Notes: generated by a model from the sequence alone, not told the origin. A stretch of DNA of 64,000 nt from Tetramitus jugosus (GCA_937625935.1 OW569355.1:124001-188000), one strand, 5' to 3'. Counted from the first letter of the stretch, positions 52,966-62,378 are shown. Program-made: numbers and translations.

Positions 52966-53655
52966 TCAAGACCGGTATCCCATGAGCCACTCGAGTCTAA
53001 ATTGACGCTTTTCATCTCGATTCACAGTTTCTGTAGTAGTCGTAGTAGAAGCAGCAGCAACAGTCGTTGTTGCAGGTGATAATGATGAGGTGGTTGGTTC
53101 TTCTAAAGTCATTGTTTGAGAAACAACAGGAGAGGGCATAGTTGTCATAGTGGTATCACCCATGATGGACAGAGGTTTCAATGGCGATAATGATGACTCT
53201 TGTTGTTGTAGTCGTCTGCTGTTGTCATGATCCATCGCAACAATTGATTCATCAATCAAATCATCATCTACAGCATCTACAGCATCTATCGCATCATCAT
53301 CATCCACTAGATAGAGATATCGCTTGGGTAATCGTTGTTCATCTCTCAAATATTCTAGATATTCTCTCTTGAACACCCATGGCATTTGATCCATGGTTGT
53401 GTAGACATTTCTCTTTCGAACAGCCAATCTCTTGGTTGACATTTCATCACGCAGCAATTTGGCCTTGACACACCATCTGAACTCTTCCCAATCTTCTCTA
53501 CAGGATCTGTAACCACCGTGTTCATACATGGTGTTCATTTGAGATTTTCCACCGCGACACAGTGCAAATTTATCAAAGTAGTAGCGACATTTCAATTCGG
53601 GTGATAGCCGATCTTCTATTGGATCTGGAAATGGTTTTAACCAACTCTCAAACAT
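52966..53655 (-). CDS. Twin-Cx9C protein of the DUF3128/PANTS-like type
   Basis: The 229-residue protein starts MFESWLKPFPDP and has C23/C33 and C52/C62, each pair nine residues apart. Between them is the family-like segment SQMNTMYEHGGYRSCREDWE. This matches DUF3128 (PANTS-like) proteins, in which a Y-R-Y-G-x-x-x-x-C-like stretch joins the two helices. They are small CHCH proteins often linked to mitochondria. This one has an extra C-terminal tail of about 120 residues rich in Asp, Ser and Thr, unlike the short family norm. It is divergent from the next gene. Confidence 0.75.
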   Translation of the reverse strand: MFESWLKPFPDPIEDRLSPELKCRYYFDKFALCRGGKSQMNTMYEHGGYRSCREDWEEFRWCVKAKLLRDEMSTKRLAVRKRNVYTTMDQMPWVFKREYLEYLRDEQRLPKRYLYLVDDDDAIDAVDAVDDDLIDESIVAMDHDNSRRLQQQESSLSPLKPLSIMGDTTMTTMPSPVVSQTMTLEEPTTSSLSPATTTVAAASTTTTTETVNRDEKRQFRLEWLMGYRS

Positions 53656-53807
53656 GATGATTATTTCTCTCTGTCTAATCTACAGGACAAGTTGTTTGTG
53701 CTTCTTTGGGTGTTGAATGAATTGTTTTCACACTCTTCTTTTTTTTGTTGGAGAAATGATCATCTCAACTCCGCTCGGAGAGATTCTCCCTTGTAAAGTG
53801 ATGTCAA

Positions 53808-55538
53808 GTGTCAATCATAGCCGAAGAAGCACCACAAGAGCCACAACAATCTCAAAAACAAAAACACTCACATTCATATAATAATCATCATCACAGAACA
53901 AGAATGAAGAAAACAAAGACTTCAAGCAGCAGCAAGCCTAAATCAGCAGCACCAGTCGAATTGCCAAACATTTCTCATCCTCCACTCAAGGAATATGACA
54001 TTCAATTCAGTCTCATCAACAACAATCACAACAACAATAACGATATCAATGATAACAATAGTAGCAACAAGGAAGAATTTCGAGTTGTTGCAGATTCCGT
54101 CTACTATTCCAATTATCAACTATTGTTCACTGTGGATCAACAACAACAACAAGAGGTTCTCGTATACAAGGTCAATGCATCATCATCAACTGTATCATCA
54201 CCTTCATTTGAATTGATTCACATCGTTAGACAACCACCATCCAAATCACTCGTATCCAAACCATCATCCAACAACACAATCAACTACATGCATGTCGATA
54301 AACTAAAGAAATGGTTGTTTATCAATTATAGATCATCAGGATTGCACGTCCATGATATCACTGCCATTCTCAACAATAACAACATCATCAACAATACGAC
54401 TACTACTACTACTACTACTACTACTTCAACAACAACAACATCATTGATTGCGTCCAACATTCTCGGTACCAGCAACTACTATGCAATTGCAATTGATGAA
54501 CTGTACAAGAATCAAAAGATTGTTACATTGAACACGCAGGGACTATCAGTCTACGAGTATCATAAACCAGAGAGCGCAACAACCACCACAACATCATCTA
54601 CCACCACCACCAGTGCAAAAATTGATTATCGAACCAATAGAGTTCAAATGACAACCAAGCAGCGAAGCGTACACATGAGTCTGTCTCACATGAGTGAACA
54701 ATCACTAGAGTTTAGTTATGTCAAGTGCGTAGGTGATTACATTATGATTGCTCAACCGAGAGCAAGCATGAATTATACGTTGGTACAGTTGGATGCCACC
54801 ATCAAGGCATTTTCTCACAGTGGCAACAACAACAATAGCATGTTGAATATTGAAGATTTGACAAAGTCATCGAGTAGTGAGACGAGTGGTGAGTCATCGC
54901 CATCACCGTCATCACCACTACCATCACACTCGTCACACTCGTCAGCATCAGTCAAGACGAGAAGAGTCAAGTCATCGACCACAGTTCAAGACACCATTAT
55001 TCCTAATCAGTGGCCCATGTATGGCAAATTGGACAATCACTTTCCAAAGATTGTTCGACTGTTCGGTAAGGCTGTCCTGTTGAGAGCAGGTAGAAATCGA
55101 TTGGTGACTGGTGAGTTGTCAGGCATTGTGACAACAACGAACAGTCAGTCCTATGCAAACAACAGAGATCCAATCACTGGTAGCAACTATCAGTACAGAG
55201 CAAGTGAATACATTTTTGATCAATCGTTGGTTGATGTTGCGTTGAGTGGTGTGTGGTTAACTGGTGTCTATGCATCATCATCCAGCAGCACTCACATTAT
55301 TCTGGATGCAGCTCAAGTTGTGCAGCCACATCATCATGGTGGCGACAACAACGCTGAGTCCGTTGCTACCGAACAACAGGAAGAACAGGAAGTGCATCAT
55401 GTCAAGTGTCAATTACCAATTGTGAATGCATTGACGGGCGCTGCTGATGAGAGATTAGAGATTGTAGCTGTTGGCAATGGAGACTTTATTGTTGTTGTGT
55501 GTGGTGATTTGTATTATATTGAAGCCAAGTACGAATAA
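53808..55538 (+). CDS. Unassigned protein with low-complexity inserts, possible beta-propeller
   Basis: The frame is open from 53808, but the first in-frame ATG is at 53904 (544 residues to the stop). The 32 codons before it look coding (EEAPQEPQQSQ), so a missed upstream exon is possible. The body alternates beta-strand-like segments (YYSNYQLLFTVDQQ, WLFINYRSSGLHVHDI, YYAIAIDELYKNQKIVTLN) with Asn, Thr, Ser and His runs. The strand pattern would fit a propeller of the LVIVD or WD type, but no signature is firm. I do not recognise a family or function. Confidence 0.6.
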   Translation: MSIIAEEAPQEPQQSQKQKHSHSYNNHHHRTRMKKTKTSSSSKPKSAAPVELPNISHPPLKEYDIQFSLINNNHNNNNDINDNNSSNKEEFRVVADSVYYSNYQLLFTVDQQQQQEVLVYKVNASSSTVSSPSFELIHIVRQPPSKSLVSKPSSNNTINYMHVDKLKKWLFINYRSSGLHVHDITAILNNNNIINNTTTTTTTTTTSTTTTSLIASNILGTSNYYAIAIDELYKNQKIVTLNTQGLSVYEYHKPESATTTTTSSTTTTSAKIDYRTNRVQMTTKQRSVHMSLSHMSEQSLEFSYVKCVGDYIMIAQPRASMNYTLVQLDATIKAFSHSGNNNNSMLNIEDLTKSSSSETSGESSPSPSSPLPSHSSHSSASVKTRRVKSSTTVQDTIIPNQWPMYGKLDNHFPKIVRLFGKAVLLRAGRNRLVTGELSGIVTTTNSQSYANNRDPITGSNYQYRASEYIFDQSLVDVALSGVWLTGVYASSSSSTHIILDAAQVVQPHHHGGDNNAESVATEQQEEQEVHHVKCQLPIVNALTGAADERLEIVAVGNGDFIVVVCGDLYYIEAKYE

Positions 55539-55641
55539 AGTGTGTAACAGATTTACTGTGTTGATAGTGTATAAAGTATGACGTTGTAAACCAAACACGA
55601 CCGGATAATAGAGACATAGAGTTCTTATGGGATCACAGTGA

Positions 55642-57453
55642 CTAGTATTGTGAGTCTCTGAATTGATCACACCAGGAAATGACATCCTTCGAATTGATGG
55701 CTACTTCTGGTCCTTGTGCTTTCTTCTTGTACCAGATCAGCAATCTAGGAACCACCAATTGTGAACCCACGCTCTCTCCATAGTTTTCTTCCCATTGTGT
55801 AACTTTCACTTTTCCATAATACTGAACTACAAGAGCATACTCTGGCACCTTTGGAGGAATGTCAGTCTGCATTTTGATCACTCTAAAATATTCTCGCTCG
55901 TTGATTCTGGGTGGTGTGAGTGTCGAGAACAGATTGTCCTGGTATTGTGGGTAGAGGAGAGCTATCTTGTCCTCACCTTTAAATTGTTTCTGAGGTTGTA
56001 TCTTTGCCTCTGTTGATAAAAAAGCAGTGAGTAAGTGTCATATACTATACTACCAAAATGAATGATACGAACGTTCATACTGGTCCTCAAAGCTTTTATC
56101 CACAGAGAGGCACGCATACAACTTTGCTTTGCTTCCAAAGATTTCGTCGCTGTTGGGTATTGTCGTTGGACTCAAGTACACTCTGTTCGATAAAACTAAC
56201 CACAGTAATTGATTAATCTACGGAAAAACGATGCAGATGATAAGTTACTAACCAACTTGTCAAAGAGATGATATGAAGTGATGGCACATATTTGTACATA
56301 CAACATCGACTGGTAGTGCACTGTTTTCCTGGAGATAACCACCAGCTAATAGTTTTTTCAGACCTTTGAGTGATGGAATGTCATTTAACATCTGACTGGA
56401 AAGTTTACCGCCGTAATCTGACCATCGCATCTGCTTATCATGATAGATACAGGGGAATGGGCTATAATAGCCGCTTGCTTCCTTTTTCAATAGTGACAAC
56501 ATGTATCGCAGAAGGTGTTCCTCATTCTTGAGATAATGTCTCAGCAATGAAAATCCAAACCCAGACGTTCTTGCACGGTTCAAATTCGCCATGGCATCCA
56601 CGAATCCAGGTCTATATCCCAAAGTAACCTTTCTTCCAGATATCAAACACTTGGAGTTGCATGTTTGAATCTCTGAATACACCAACTGAACCATTCTAGA
56701 CAGCAGTCCACCACGTACAATCTCTTCAACCAGTACCCAGAAACGAGAGTAACTTTCGAAGAGCCGAATGAGAGCACTCTGGAGCAACATGGACAAGCCA
56801 AAGTCATTTCTGTGCTGACTCATACGAGTTGCCCTCCTCAAAGGTGAATTGAATGCGTCAGCTTCTGCGAATTCGTTCTTCTTTGGTTCTTCCTTCAGTG
56901 CCTTCCTCTGCTGTTTCGTCTGCTTCTTCTGCTTTCCCTTGACATCGTGTAGTCTTGACGGTTGAAACACTTGTTCATGCACAGAGCTATCGTTTATTGT
57001 CTTGAGATAGTTTGCTCCTCCCAGATCCACCTTCACATACACAACAATCTCGCTCTTCTTGTCAATGAATCTCCCGCCAAAAAAATTGTCTGACGCGTTA
57101 GGAAATAATCGTAGAGGATTCAAGTTCAAAATGATATGAACAAATTGTTCCTCTGTTTGGTTCTCGGTAAATGTCAACAGATCTGGGTGGCAATTGTTGT
57201 CACTGCTTTCAGTCTGTTCATGACAAGATTGAGTTTTGGACTTCATCTGGGATTGTAGTTCCTCGTGTGTCAGGACAAGACAACCGCATAGTCCACCTGC
57301 AGTCAACAACAATTGTTTGGCTTCATTTCGTAAGCTTTCAATCATAGATTGAAGAGTCAATGGAGTGATATTTGGTTCATGGATGAGAAATGGCTGATTT
57401 GCATCACCTAGAACTTGTTCAATGCAAATTCGACTCTTGGTTTCTGTCGTCAT
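55642..57453 (-). CDS. Unassigned three-exon protein, about 554 aa
   Basis: Exon 1 is 56302-57453, exon 2 56073-56217 and exon 3 55642-56009. The first intron (84 bp, GTATGT to CGTAG) is well supported: it is phase 0 and exon 2 reads LLWLVLSNRVYLSPTTIPNS. The second (63 bp) has an unusual GTTCGT donor but keeps phase and ends TTTATCAACAG. The protein is largely alpha/beta with a basic Lys/Gln-rich insert near residue 190 (KGKQKKQTKQQRKALKEEPK). Notable segments are KVTLGYRPGFVDAMANLNRA and RVIKMQTDIPPKVPEYALVV. I recognise no family. It is divergent from the 7TM-RGS gene, and the ATGs are at most 94 bp apart. Confidence 0.65.
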
Positions 57454-59263
57454 CTGGTTTTTTGTTGTTTTCTGCAATTTTCTCGATCTGCTGCAAAAAA
57501 ACAATTGCTTTCATTTTCAGAATGTATTCCGTGAAAACCGATTTTCCATGGTATACTACCTGAATGACGTGACAAAGGACGGACAATTGGTTGTTCGGCA
57601 ACTGACTAGAAATGAGACACTGTCGAGTATTGCAGTTGGTTTGGGACACACCAATGTCACTCTCCAAGTGCCTCCACCACTTGGTAATGACAGTAATGGC
57701 TCAAGTTCAATGAACATGGAACAATGGATTGTAGCAGAAGAAGAACAAGTGATCCATACAGAGTACTTTGATTTGAGAGTCAAGTCAACGTACAAGACTG
57801 ATTTGTACTATGAGAGAAAAATGCAGTTTTACACACTGGATTTCTCTCGAGTACGACTGTCAAACTCCAGTTTTCAATTTGTGCAATTGAATACAAACAG
57901 CACAAATCAATATGTAGTGTTGCCCAATACGAGAGTGTGTGAGGATTTCACTGAAATTCAAACAACAAACTATTACTTTCAGATAGCATTCTCAGTCTCT
58001 ACCATTATCGTTGCAGGCATTCATGTATTGCACGGCATATGGTTGTTTATCGCTCAGATTGTACTTTGCAAGCACTCACTAGTAAAAAGTCGTTTGCTGT
58101 CTGAGATTCCTAGTGGATTGGCTGTGAATGCATCTGATGTGGTTGTATTGATTCTGTTCAGTGTGGACGTGTTCTGGATATACAAGTATGGAGTCAGAAG
58201 CAGTTCACTACTGATTATTAGTGGATACGTTAGGTCGTGGCTCATCTATGTTGCCTGTGTGTCCTATGTGTTGAATTGCCTCCGATACCTGCTGCTGTTA
58301 AACTTTTATAGATTGGTGAGGCAAGGAAACACAGTGTCAAAGTACCACAAGATTTTGACCTCCAAACTAATGTTCATTGTGCTACTCGTGATGTTTGCAT
58401 CGATCATGTTGGTCATTTGTGTCATCACGTTAAGTGTCATTGGAATCAAGGCTTTGAAAGTACAAACCTATTTAGTCACTGTTCTTGCCATTGTGTCCTG
58501 TGTGGGCGCTATTGCCTCAGGACTCATCTCTATCGTTTTCGAAATCATGGTGAATTTTAAGTCCATCAAAAAGTATGGATTGATTTCATATTTTAGGAGA
58601 GACCCACTGTACATTAGATTACAAATGCTAGGTATCGTATTTCTGATTGTAGTGGGTATTGCTTATGGAGGTCTGTTCGGCTTCTTACAACCAAACTATC
58701 GCAGTATTCGTCTAACATATGGAAGAGTGTTTGGTTATGTGATCGTATACTTGTTGTTTGGATTGATTCTCAGAATTATCATGGCTGGTGCATTCATATG
58801 GCCATTGCAACTGGTTCAACTGTTCTCTGGGGATCAGAAACAGTATGAGTTCAAATTCGAAGAACTAATGTCTGATCCAGAGTGCTATGATCTCATGTAT
58901 GAGTATTGCAGTCGAGAGTTTTCTCTGGAGAACCTACTGTTCTGGAAGTACGCACAAGATCTCAAAGGTCTACCCATTGACCACCAAACGGTGGTCAAAA
59001 TAGCAGACAAGTACATGAAACCATTAAGTCCATTGCAAATCAATTTGCCAAGTAAGACGGTAAGAAACTTTTTGCAATTGATTACAGATATGGAAGCAAA
59101 CCAGAGAACAGAGATTGAGTTTGACTTAATGTACAACGTCGTTCGTTCAGATCTGTTGATGAATTTGGATGATACTCTGAAACGATTTTACTCAACTACA
59201 GCTTTCCAGGAGTGGGAACACAAACATGCAACTTCTAAGCAATTGATTGAAACTGTGTTTTAA
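57422..59263 (+). CDS. Seven-transmembrane protein with C-terminal RGS domain
   Basis: The frame from ATG 57422 gives 613 residues. An N-terminal hydrophobic stretch (IRLLVSVVIWFFVVFCNFL) could be a signal peptide. An outside region of about 140 residues with several N-glycosylation sites follows, then seven membrane spans between about 185 and 470. The RGS domain starts near residue 480 (EFKFEELMSDPECYDLMYEY, then CSREFSLENLLFWKYAQDLK) and has the expected helical core. RGS domains speed GTP hydrolysis on G-alpha. The 7TM-RGS order resembles plant AtRGS1. If translation starts at ATG 57548 instead, the signal peptide is lost and the antisense overlap with the neighbouring gene disappears. 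Confidence 0.88.
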   Translation: MQIRLLVSVVIWFFVVFCNFLDLLQKNNCFHFQNVFRENRFSMVYYLNDVTKDGQLVVRQLTRNETLSSIAVGLGHTNVTLQVPPPLGNDSNGSSSMNMEQWIVAEEEQVIHTEYFDLRVKSTYKTDLYYERKMQFYTLDFSRVRLSNSSFQFVQLNTNSTNQYVVLPNTRVCEDFTEIQTTNYYFQIAFSVSTIIVAGIHVLHGIWLFIAQIVLCKHSLVKSRLLSEIPSGLAVNASDVVVLILFSVDVFWIYKYGVRSSSLLIISGYVRSWLIYVACVSYVLNCLRYLLLLNFYRLVRQGNTVSKYHKILTSKLMFIVLLVMFASIMLVICVITLSVIGIKALKVQTYLVTVLAIVSCVGAIASGLISIVFEIMVNFKSIKKYGLISYFRRDPLYIRLQMLGIVFLIVVGIAYGGLFGFLQPNYRSIRLTYGRVFGYVIVYLLFGLILRIIMAGAFIWPLQLVQLFSGDQKQYEFKFEELMSDPECYDLMYEYCSREFSLENLLFWKYAQDLKGLPIDHQTVVKIADKYMKPLSPLQINLPSKTVRNFLQLITDMEANQRTEIEFDLMYNVVRSDLLMNLDDTLKRFYSTTAFQEWEHKHATSKQLIETVF

Positions 59264-59288
59264 GGATGTAGTTCGTTGGACCTCAACG

Positions 59289-59296
59289 TATAAATA
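59289..59296 (+). promoter_or_regulatory. Possible TATA box upstream of the zinc-ribbon exon
   Basis: TATAAATA lies about 79 bp before the ATG at 59375. It is one of few good TATA matches near a start in the window. Function is not shown by sequence alone. Confidence 0.35.
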
Positions 59297-59374
59297 GAAC
59301 TCTACCTATAAATTTTCCAGACTGCCCAAAAAAACAGGTGCACGACACCGAATCACAAACACAAGCTTACGATC

Positions 59375-59545
59375 ATGGTTGCCACATCTCATCAATGGTT
59401 CTGTTCCGGCTGTGGTTCCGTCTCAGCCAAGAGTATTATAATGAATACTGCCTCATGGTTCTGCCCAGGATGCGGTCAAGTACTGGTTGATTCAACAAGC
59501 AATCAAAACAGGCACAAAAAATTTCCTTTGCAATTTGCACGGTAA
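59375..59545 (+). CDS. Small zinc-ribbon ORF, possibly a first exon
   Basis: The 56-codon frame reads MVATSHQWFCSGCGSVSAKS at its start and later ASWFCPGCGQVLVDS. Two C-x2-C pairs, 20 residues apart, form a clear zinc ribbon. The stop arises inside CG|GTAAGC, a good splice donor at 59542, so the coding part may continue. A TAG acceptor near 59612 would extend it in phase into a plus-strand frame to about 59894. The C-terminal part overlaps the F-box ORF on the other strand. The family is unknown. Confidence 0.45.
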   Translation: MVATSHQWFCSGCGSVSAKSIIMNTASWFCPGCGQVLVDSTSNQNRHKKFPLQFAR

Positions 59546-59833
59546 GCCTGACTTGCAAACGGCCAAACAGTGTGAGTACAAATTGTCCATATAAGACCTT
59601 ATTGTTGATAGATTATTGACTATCGAAGATCGAAAATCCCGACACGTCAATACCAAATTCAACACATCTTCTACACCAAGGAACGAACCAACTAGATACA
59701 CAAATAAATCAATATGTATATCGGTTATTCTTACTTTTCTTTTGACTCCAAACTTTACCAATTGTTGGTGTTGGTTATGTCTTCTTTTGGCGCCTTTTCC
59801 TTGTTTTCCCATTTGTTCATTGATTTTTTTCAT
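59492..59833 (-). CDS. Small F-box protein or F-box fragment
   Basis: From ATG 59833 the frame has 113 codons. After a basic start (MKKINEQMGKQGKGAKRR), an F-box-like segment reads IDLFVYLVGSFLGVEDVLNL, followed by VLTCRDFRSSIV. Hydrophobic positions fit an F-box, which binds SKP1. The rest is short and has no substrate-binding domain, so this is either a truncated gene or a first exon. It overlaps the zinc-ribbon exon in antisense at 59492-59545, so not both full ORFs need be real. Confidence 0.5.
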   Translation of the reverse strand: MKKINEQMGKQGKGAKRRHNQHQQLVKFGVKRKVRITDIHIDLFVYLVGSFLGVEDVLNLVLTCRDFRSSIVNNLSTIRSYMDNLYSHCLAVCKSGLPCKLQRKFFVPVLIAC

Positions 59834-59951
59834 CAAAAAAAACTTGCAAAAAACAGAAAACAAACACTCTGAAGGACATCGTGAATGCGAGTGACCTGAT
59901 GAGTGTGAGTTTTCTGACGTTTGTCAAATTCTGTCCTATTGATACCATTAG

Positions 59952-60599
59952 AGAGGTGTTGAATTGTCCGATAACTTGAGTATTCAGATCTCATTGATGA
60001 CACTTGCTCTTCAAACATATCCTGATAACACTGACTATGTCAACAAGATTATTAATAACATTGCTAGTCAATTGAATAGCACTGCACTTGCTTCAGATGA
60101 AATTGTAGAGATGTTGAAGCGATTGTTGTTGGTGCCACTCGAGTCATACAACAATGTGCTAACAGTTTTGAAGTTGGAGAAGTATGGTGATATTATTCAT
60201 TCTCTTGGATATGAACAGAGAAAGTTTATTGCACTGAGCATTGTGAGATGCGCACTTGACAATGGACACAAGATTTCAACATTTGAACAAGTGAACAAAC
60301 TGTTTGATTTGATTCGTCCACTGTTGAAGGATGAGGAAGACCAAACAACATTCTCACCTTCTGACGACTCACCAATAGCTGCAACATTGCTCGAAGATTT
60401 CGAAGAAGAACAGAACTTGATTGCCAGATTGGTTCATTTGTTTGATAATAGCGATACTGATCAATTGTTTAAAGTTTTGGCCGCAGCCAGAAAGCACTTT
60501 GGTCAGGGTGGTGTCAAGAGAATTCAATACACATTGGTACCGCTTGTATTCTCCTACTTGAAACTTGCTCAGAGAATCTACAATGCACACTGCAAATAG
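59952..60599 (+). pseudogene. Isolated middle segment of VPS35
   Basis: A frame opens after CCATTAG at 59951 and runs 215 codons to a TAG at 60599. It matches the middle part of retromer subunit VPS35: segments MTLALQTYPDNTDYVNKIIN, VPLESYNNVLTVLKL and AARKHFGQGGVKRIQYTLVP are characteristic. VPS35 is about 800 residues, but the N-terminal half and the C-terminal 200 residues are not visible in the neighbouring sequence. A preceding frame (about 59859-59987, LMSVSFLTFVKFCP) also looks coding. The piece is either a truncated duplicate or an exon cluster misplaced by rearrangement or assembly. The reading frame itself is intact and well conserved. Confidence 0.6.
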
Positions 60600-60958
60600 A
60601 CACCTCTTGTCGACTCTCCATCTTTTTTGATTGATTTGGTTGTTGTTGTTGTTGTTGTTGATGTTCGTTGTGCGACTTGTGTTTTTCGTTGTTGTTGTTG
60701 TCGTGTCAGAGAGAAAGTTTTTCGTTGTCTTTCGTTTGGTTCAAGATTGGATAGATAGGTGGATATATTATAAAAAAATACAATAAATGTTGTATCAGTT
60801 TCCTCTAAGCTGCGGAATTGGTGCAGTTGTAAAAATTTCCGTTGAGACTGTCTTTACAACGACAACGGCCATCTACCTCGGTTTAAAAAGCGCTGTCTTT
60901 TTCGCTGTTTGATTCAACTCACACAACAAATACACCACACAACAAATACAAAAACATT
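60600..60958. other. Intergenic region with a GTT repeat
   Basis: The stretch lacks VPS35 C-terminal coding sequence. A run of GTT triplets is at about 60639-60660 and a second shorter one at about 60690. The last 100 bp are an A- and CA-rich leader before the next ATG. I see nothing else. Confidence 0.5.
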
Positions 60959-61975
60959 ATGCCACGAGGCGTGCCTAAGGACGGCAAGAGAAAGAGAAAG
61001 AGAGAGACTGTCAAAAAGAATGAATACTCATCACATTACGTGGTCAAGGTCGGTCTGAAGTCTCTGTTGTTGCATCATCCAACTCTGTTACCAATCATAC
61101 AGACTCAAGCTCTGGAGATTACAAGGATTGCTCTTCGACTCACAAGATTTATAAACATATTCGTTTTGAGGCACTTGGAGTCTGACTATCAAATCCCTTT
61201 ATTAGATCAAGTGTTTCTTCAAAGATTAGGTTCTGTGTTGTTTGGACGCAATTCAAAACCAAGAGACAATAACTTAAGTCTCATCAACGAGTCTGTCAAC
61301 ATGGACGATGTAGTAGTCAAACTCAGAAAGATTTATCAGAGTTTTGCCACGTCCATCAATTATGTTGCCAGGTCTCTCAATGTCAACATCTCCAACATGC
61401 TCAAGTTCACATTGGAACCAAGACTGAGGAAGTATCTGAGGGTCAGAATGAATCAACTACACAGTGACTCATCTATTCCAAAGTCAGAACAAAGAAGGGT
61501 TGTTGAATACATTATCAGAAGGTTGACATTTAGCACTCCTGTCCACGATTTTATCAAATTGCCTCCAAAAGAGTTGATAGAGACGATTCCTGTGTTGATC
61601 CGAGAGGTTCGAACACTTGTTGATGCTAAAACTGATGAAGTAATTGATGAATCATTTGTGAAGAACAACACCAATAACATGCTGAAGTTTTACTGGCATG
61701 TTCAACAATTTCTGATCAACAATGATATGAAATCGTTTGCACTACTTCCTTTGTCTCATTTCAAGTGCAGGTGTATGGAGATTGGCACAAAGGAATTAGT
61801 TGATATGCTTAAACAGAAGAAACAAGGAAGACAAAAGAAGGGCGAGGAGTCAACTGAATTGAAGTGTAATCTCATATCATATCCAGGAGGTTGCCGATAT
61901 ACGTCTTCCTTGGAAACCACGAAAGGGAACAAATTCAATCGAAAACGGTACGGGATAATATTGGCATCCAAATAG
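60959..61975 (+). CDS. Transposon-type ORF resembling the N-terminal half of Fanzor/TnpB-like proteins
   Basis: The 338-residue protein starts with a basic MPRGVPKDGKRKRKRE. A helical segment follows (IQTQALEITRIALRLTRFIN, then FVLRHLESDYQIPLLDQVFL), of the kind found before the nuclease core of eukaryotic TnpB-like (Fanzor) and related mobile-element proteins. SFALLPLSHFKCRCMEIGTK near residue 260 resembles the strand just before the RuvC domain. The frame stops soon after and no RuvC Asp/Glu motifs follow, so any nuclease part is missing. This assignment is from memory of family patterns and is tentative. It could be another transposon-derived protein. Confidence 0.45.
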   Translation: MPRGVPKDGKRKRKRETVKKNEYSSHYVVKVGLKSLLLHHPTLLPIIQTQALEITRIALRLTRFINIFVLRHLESDYQIPLLDQVFLQRLGSVLFGRNSKPRDNNLSLINESVNMDDVVVKLRKIYQSFATSINYVARSLNVNISNMLKFTLEPRLRKYLRVRMNQLHSDSSIPKSEQRRVVEYIIRRLTFSTPVHDFIKLPPKELIETIPVLIREVRTLVDAKTDEVIDESFVKNNTNNMLKFYWHVQQFLINNDMKSFALLPLSHFKCRCMEIGTKELVDMLKQKKQGRQKKGEESTELKCNLISYPGGCRYTSSLETTKGNKFNRKRYGIILASK

Positions 61976-62088
61976 CCACACAAAAATTGTTGTTCAAATT
62001 CTCCAGCACCCACAATAGGAACCACAGAGAGCCACCAAGAGAGAGAGAACACAGAATCACAAACACAACACGAGTAATCAAGGCAACA

Positions 62089-62268
62089 ATGGTCAAACAA
62101 TTGATTACTCGTGTTCAACATCCAAGTCACCTGACCCAAGGTTCTCGACTCATCAAGCACTATGTACTGAGTGCATTGTTATCCTTTCTACTACTCTTTC
62201 TGGCTCACTACTTGTGGACACTGATTGTTGTTCGGGTGCTACAACTGAGACAGCAACTACAACAATAA
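62089..62268 (+). CDS. Small single-span membrane protein, 59 aa
   Basis: ATG at 62089 follows an AC-rich leader. The basic N-terminus (MVKQLITRVQHPSHLTQGSR) is followed by one long hydrophobic span (YVLSALLSFLLLFLAHYLWT and onward) and a Gln-rich tail. Size and layout resemble small accessory subunits of mitochondrial complexes, but no family is recognised. It ends 110 bp before the convergent LRR gene. Confidence 0.5.
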   Translation: MVKQLITRVQHPSHLTQGSRLIKHYVLSALLSFLLLFLAHYLWTLIVVRVLQLRQQLQQ

Positions 62269-62378
62269 TAAATTGCAATGAGAGGGGAAACTCTGTCGTC
62301 TCTGTCCTTCACTTTTGATCTATTTACAATTTTTGTTTTATTGATTCATTGCTTAACAACAATCATCAATCAGATCTG

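Noticed and set aside
60639..60700. GTT repeats as a structured element
   Set aside because: GTT and AAC tracts are common in leaders and coding regions throughout the window; nothing marks this one as special.
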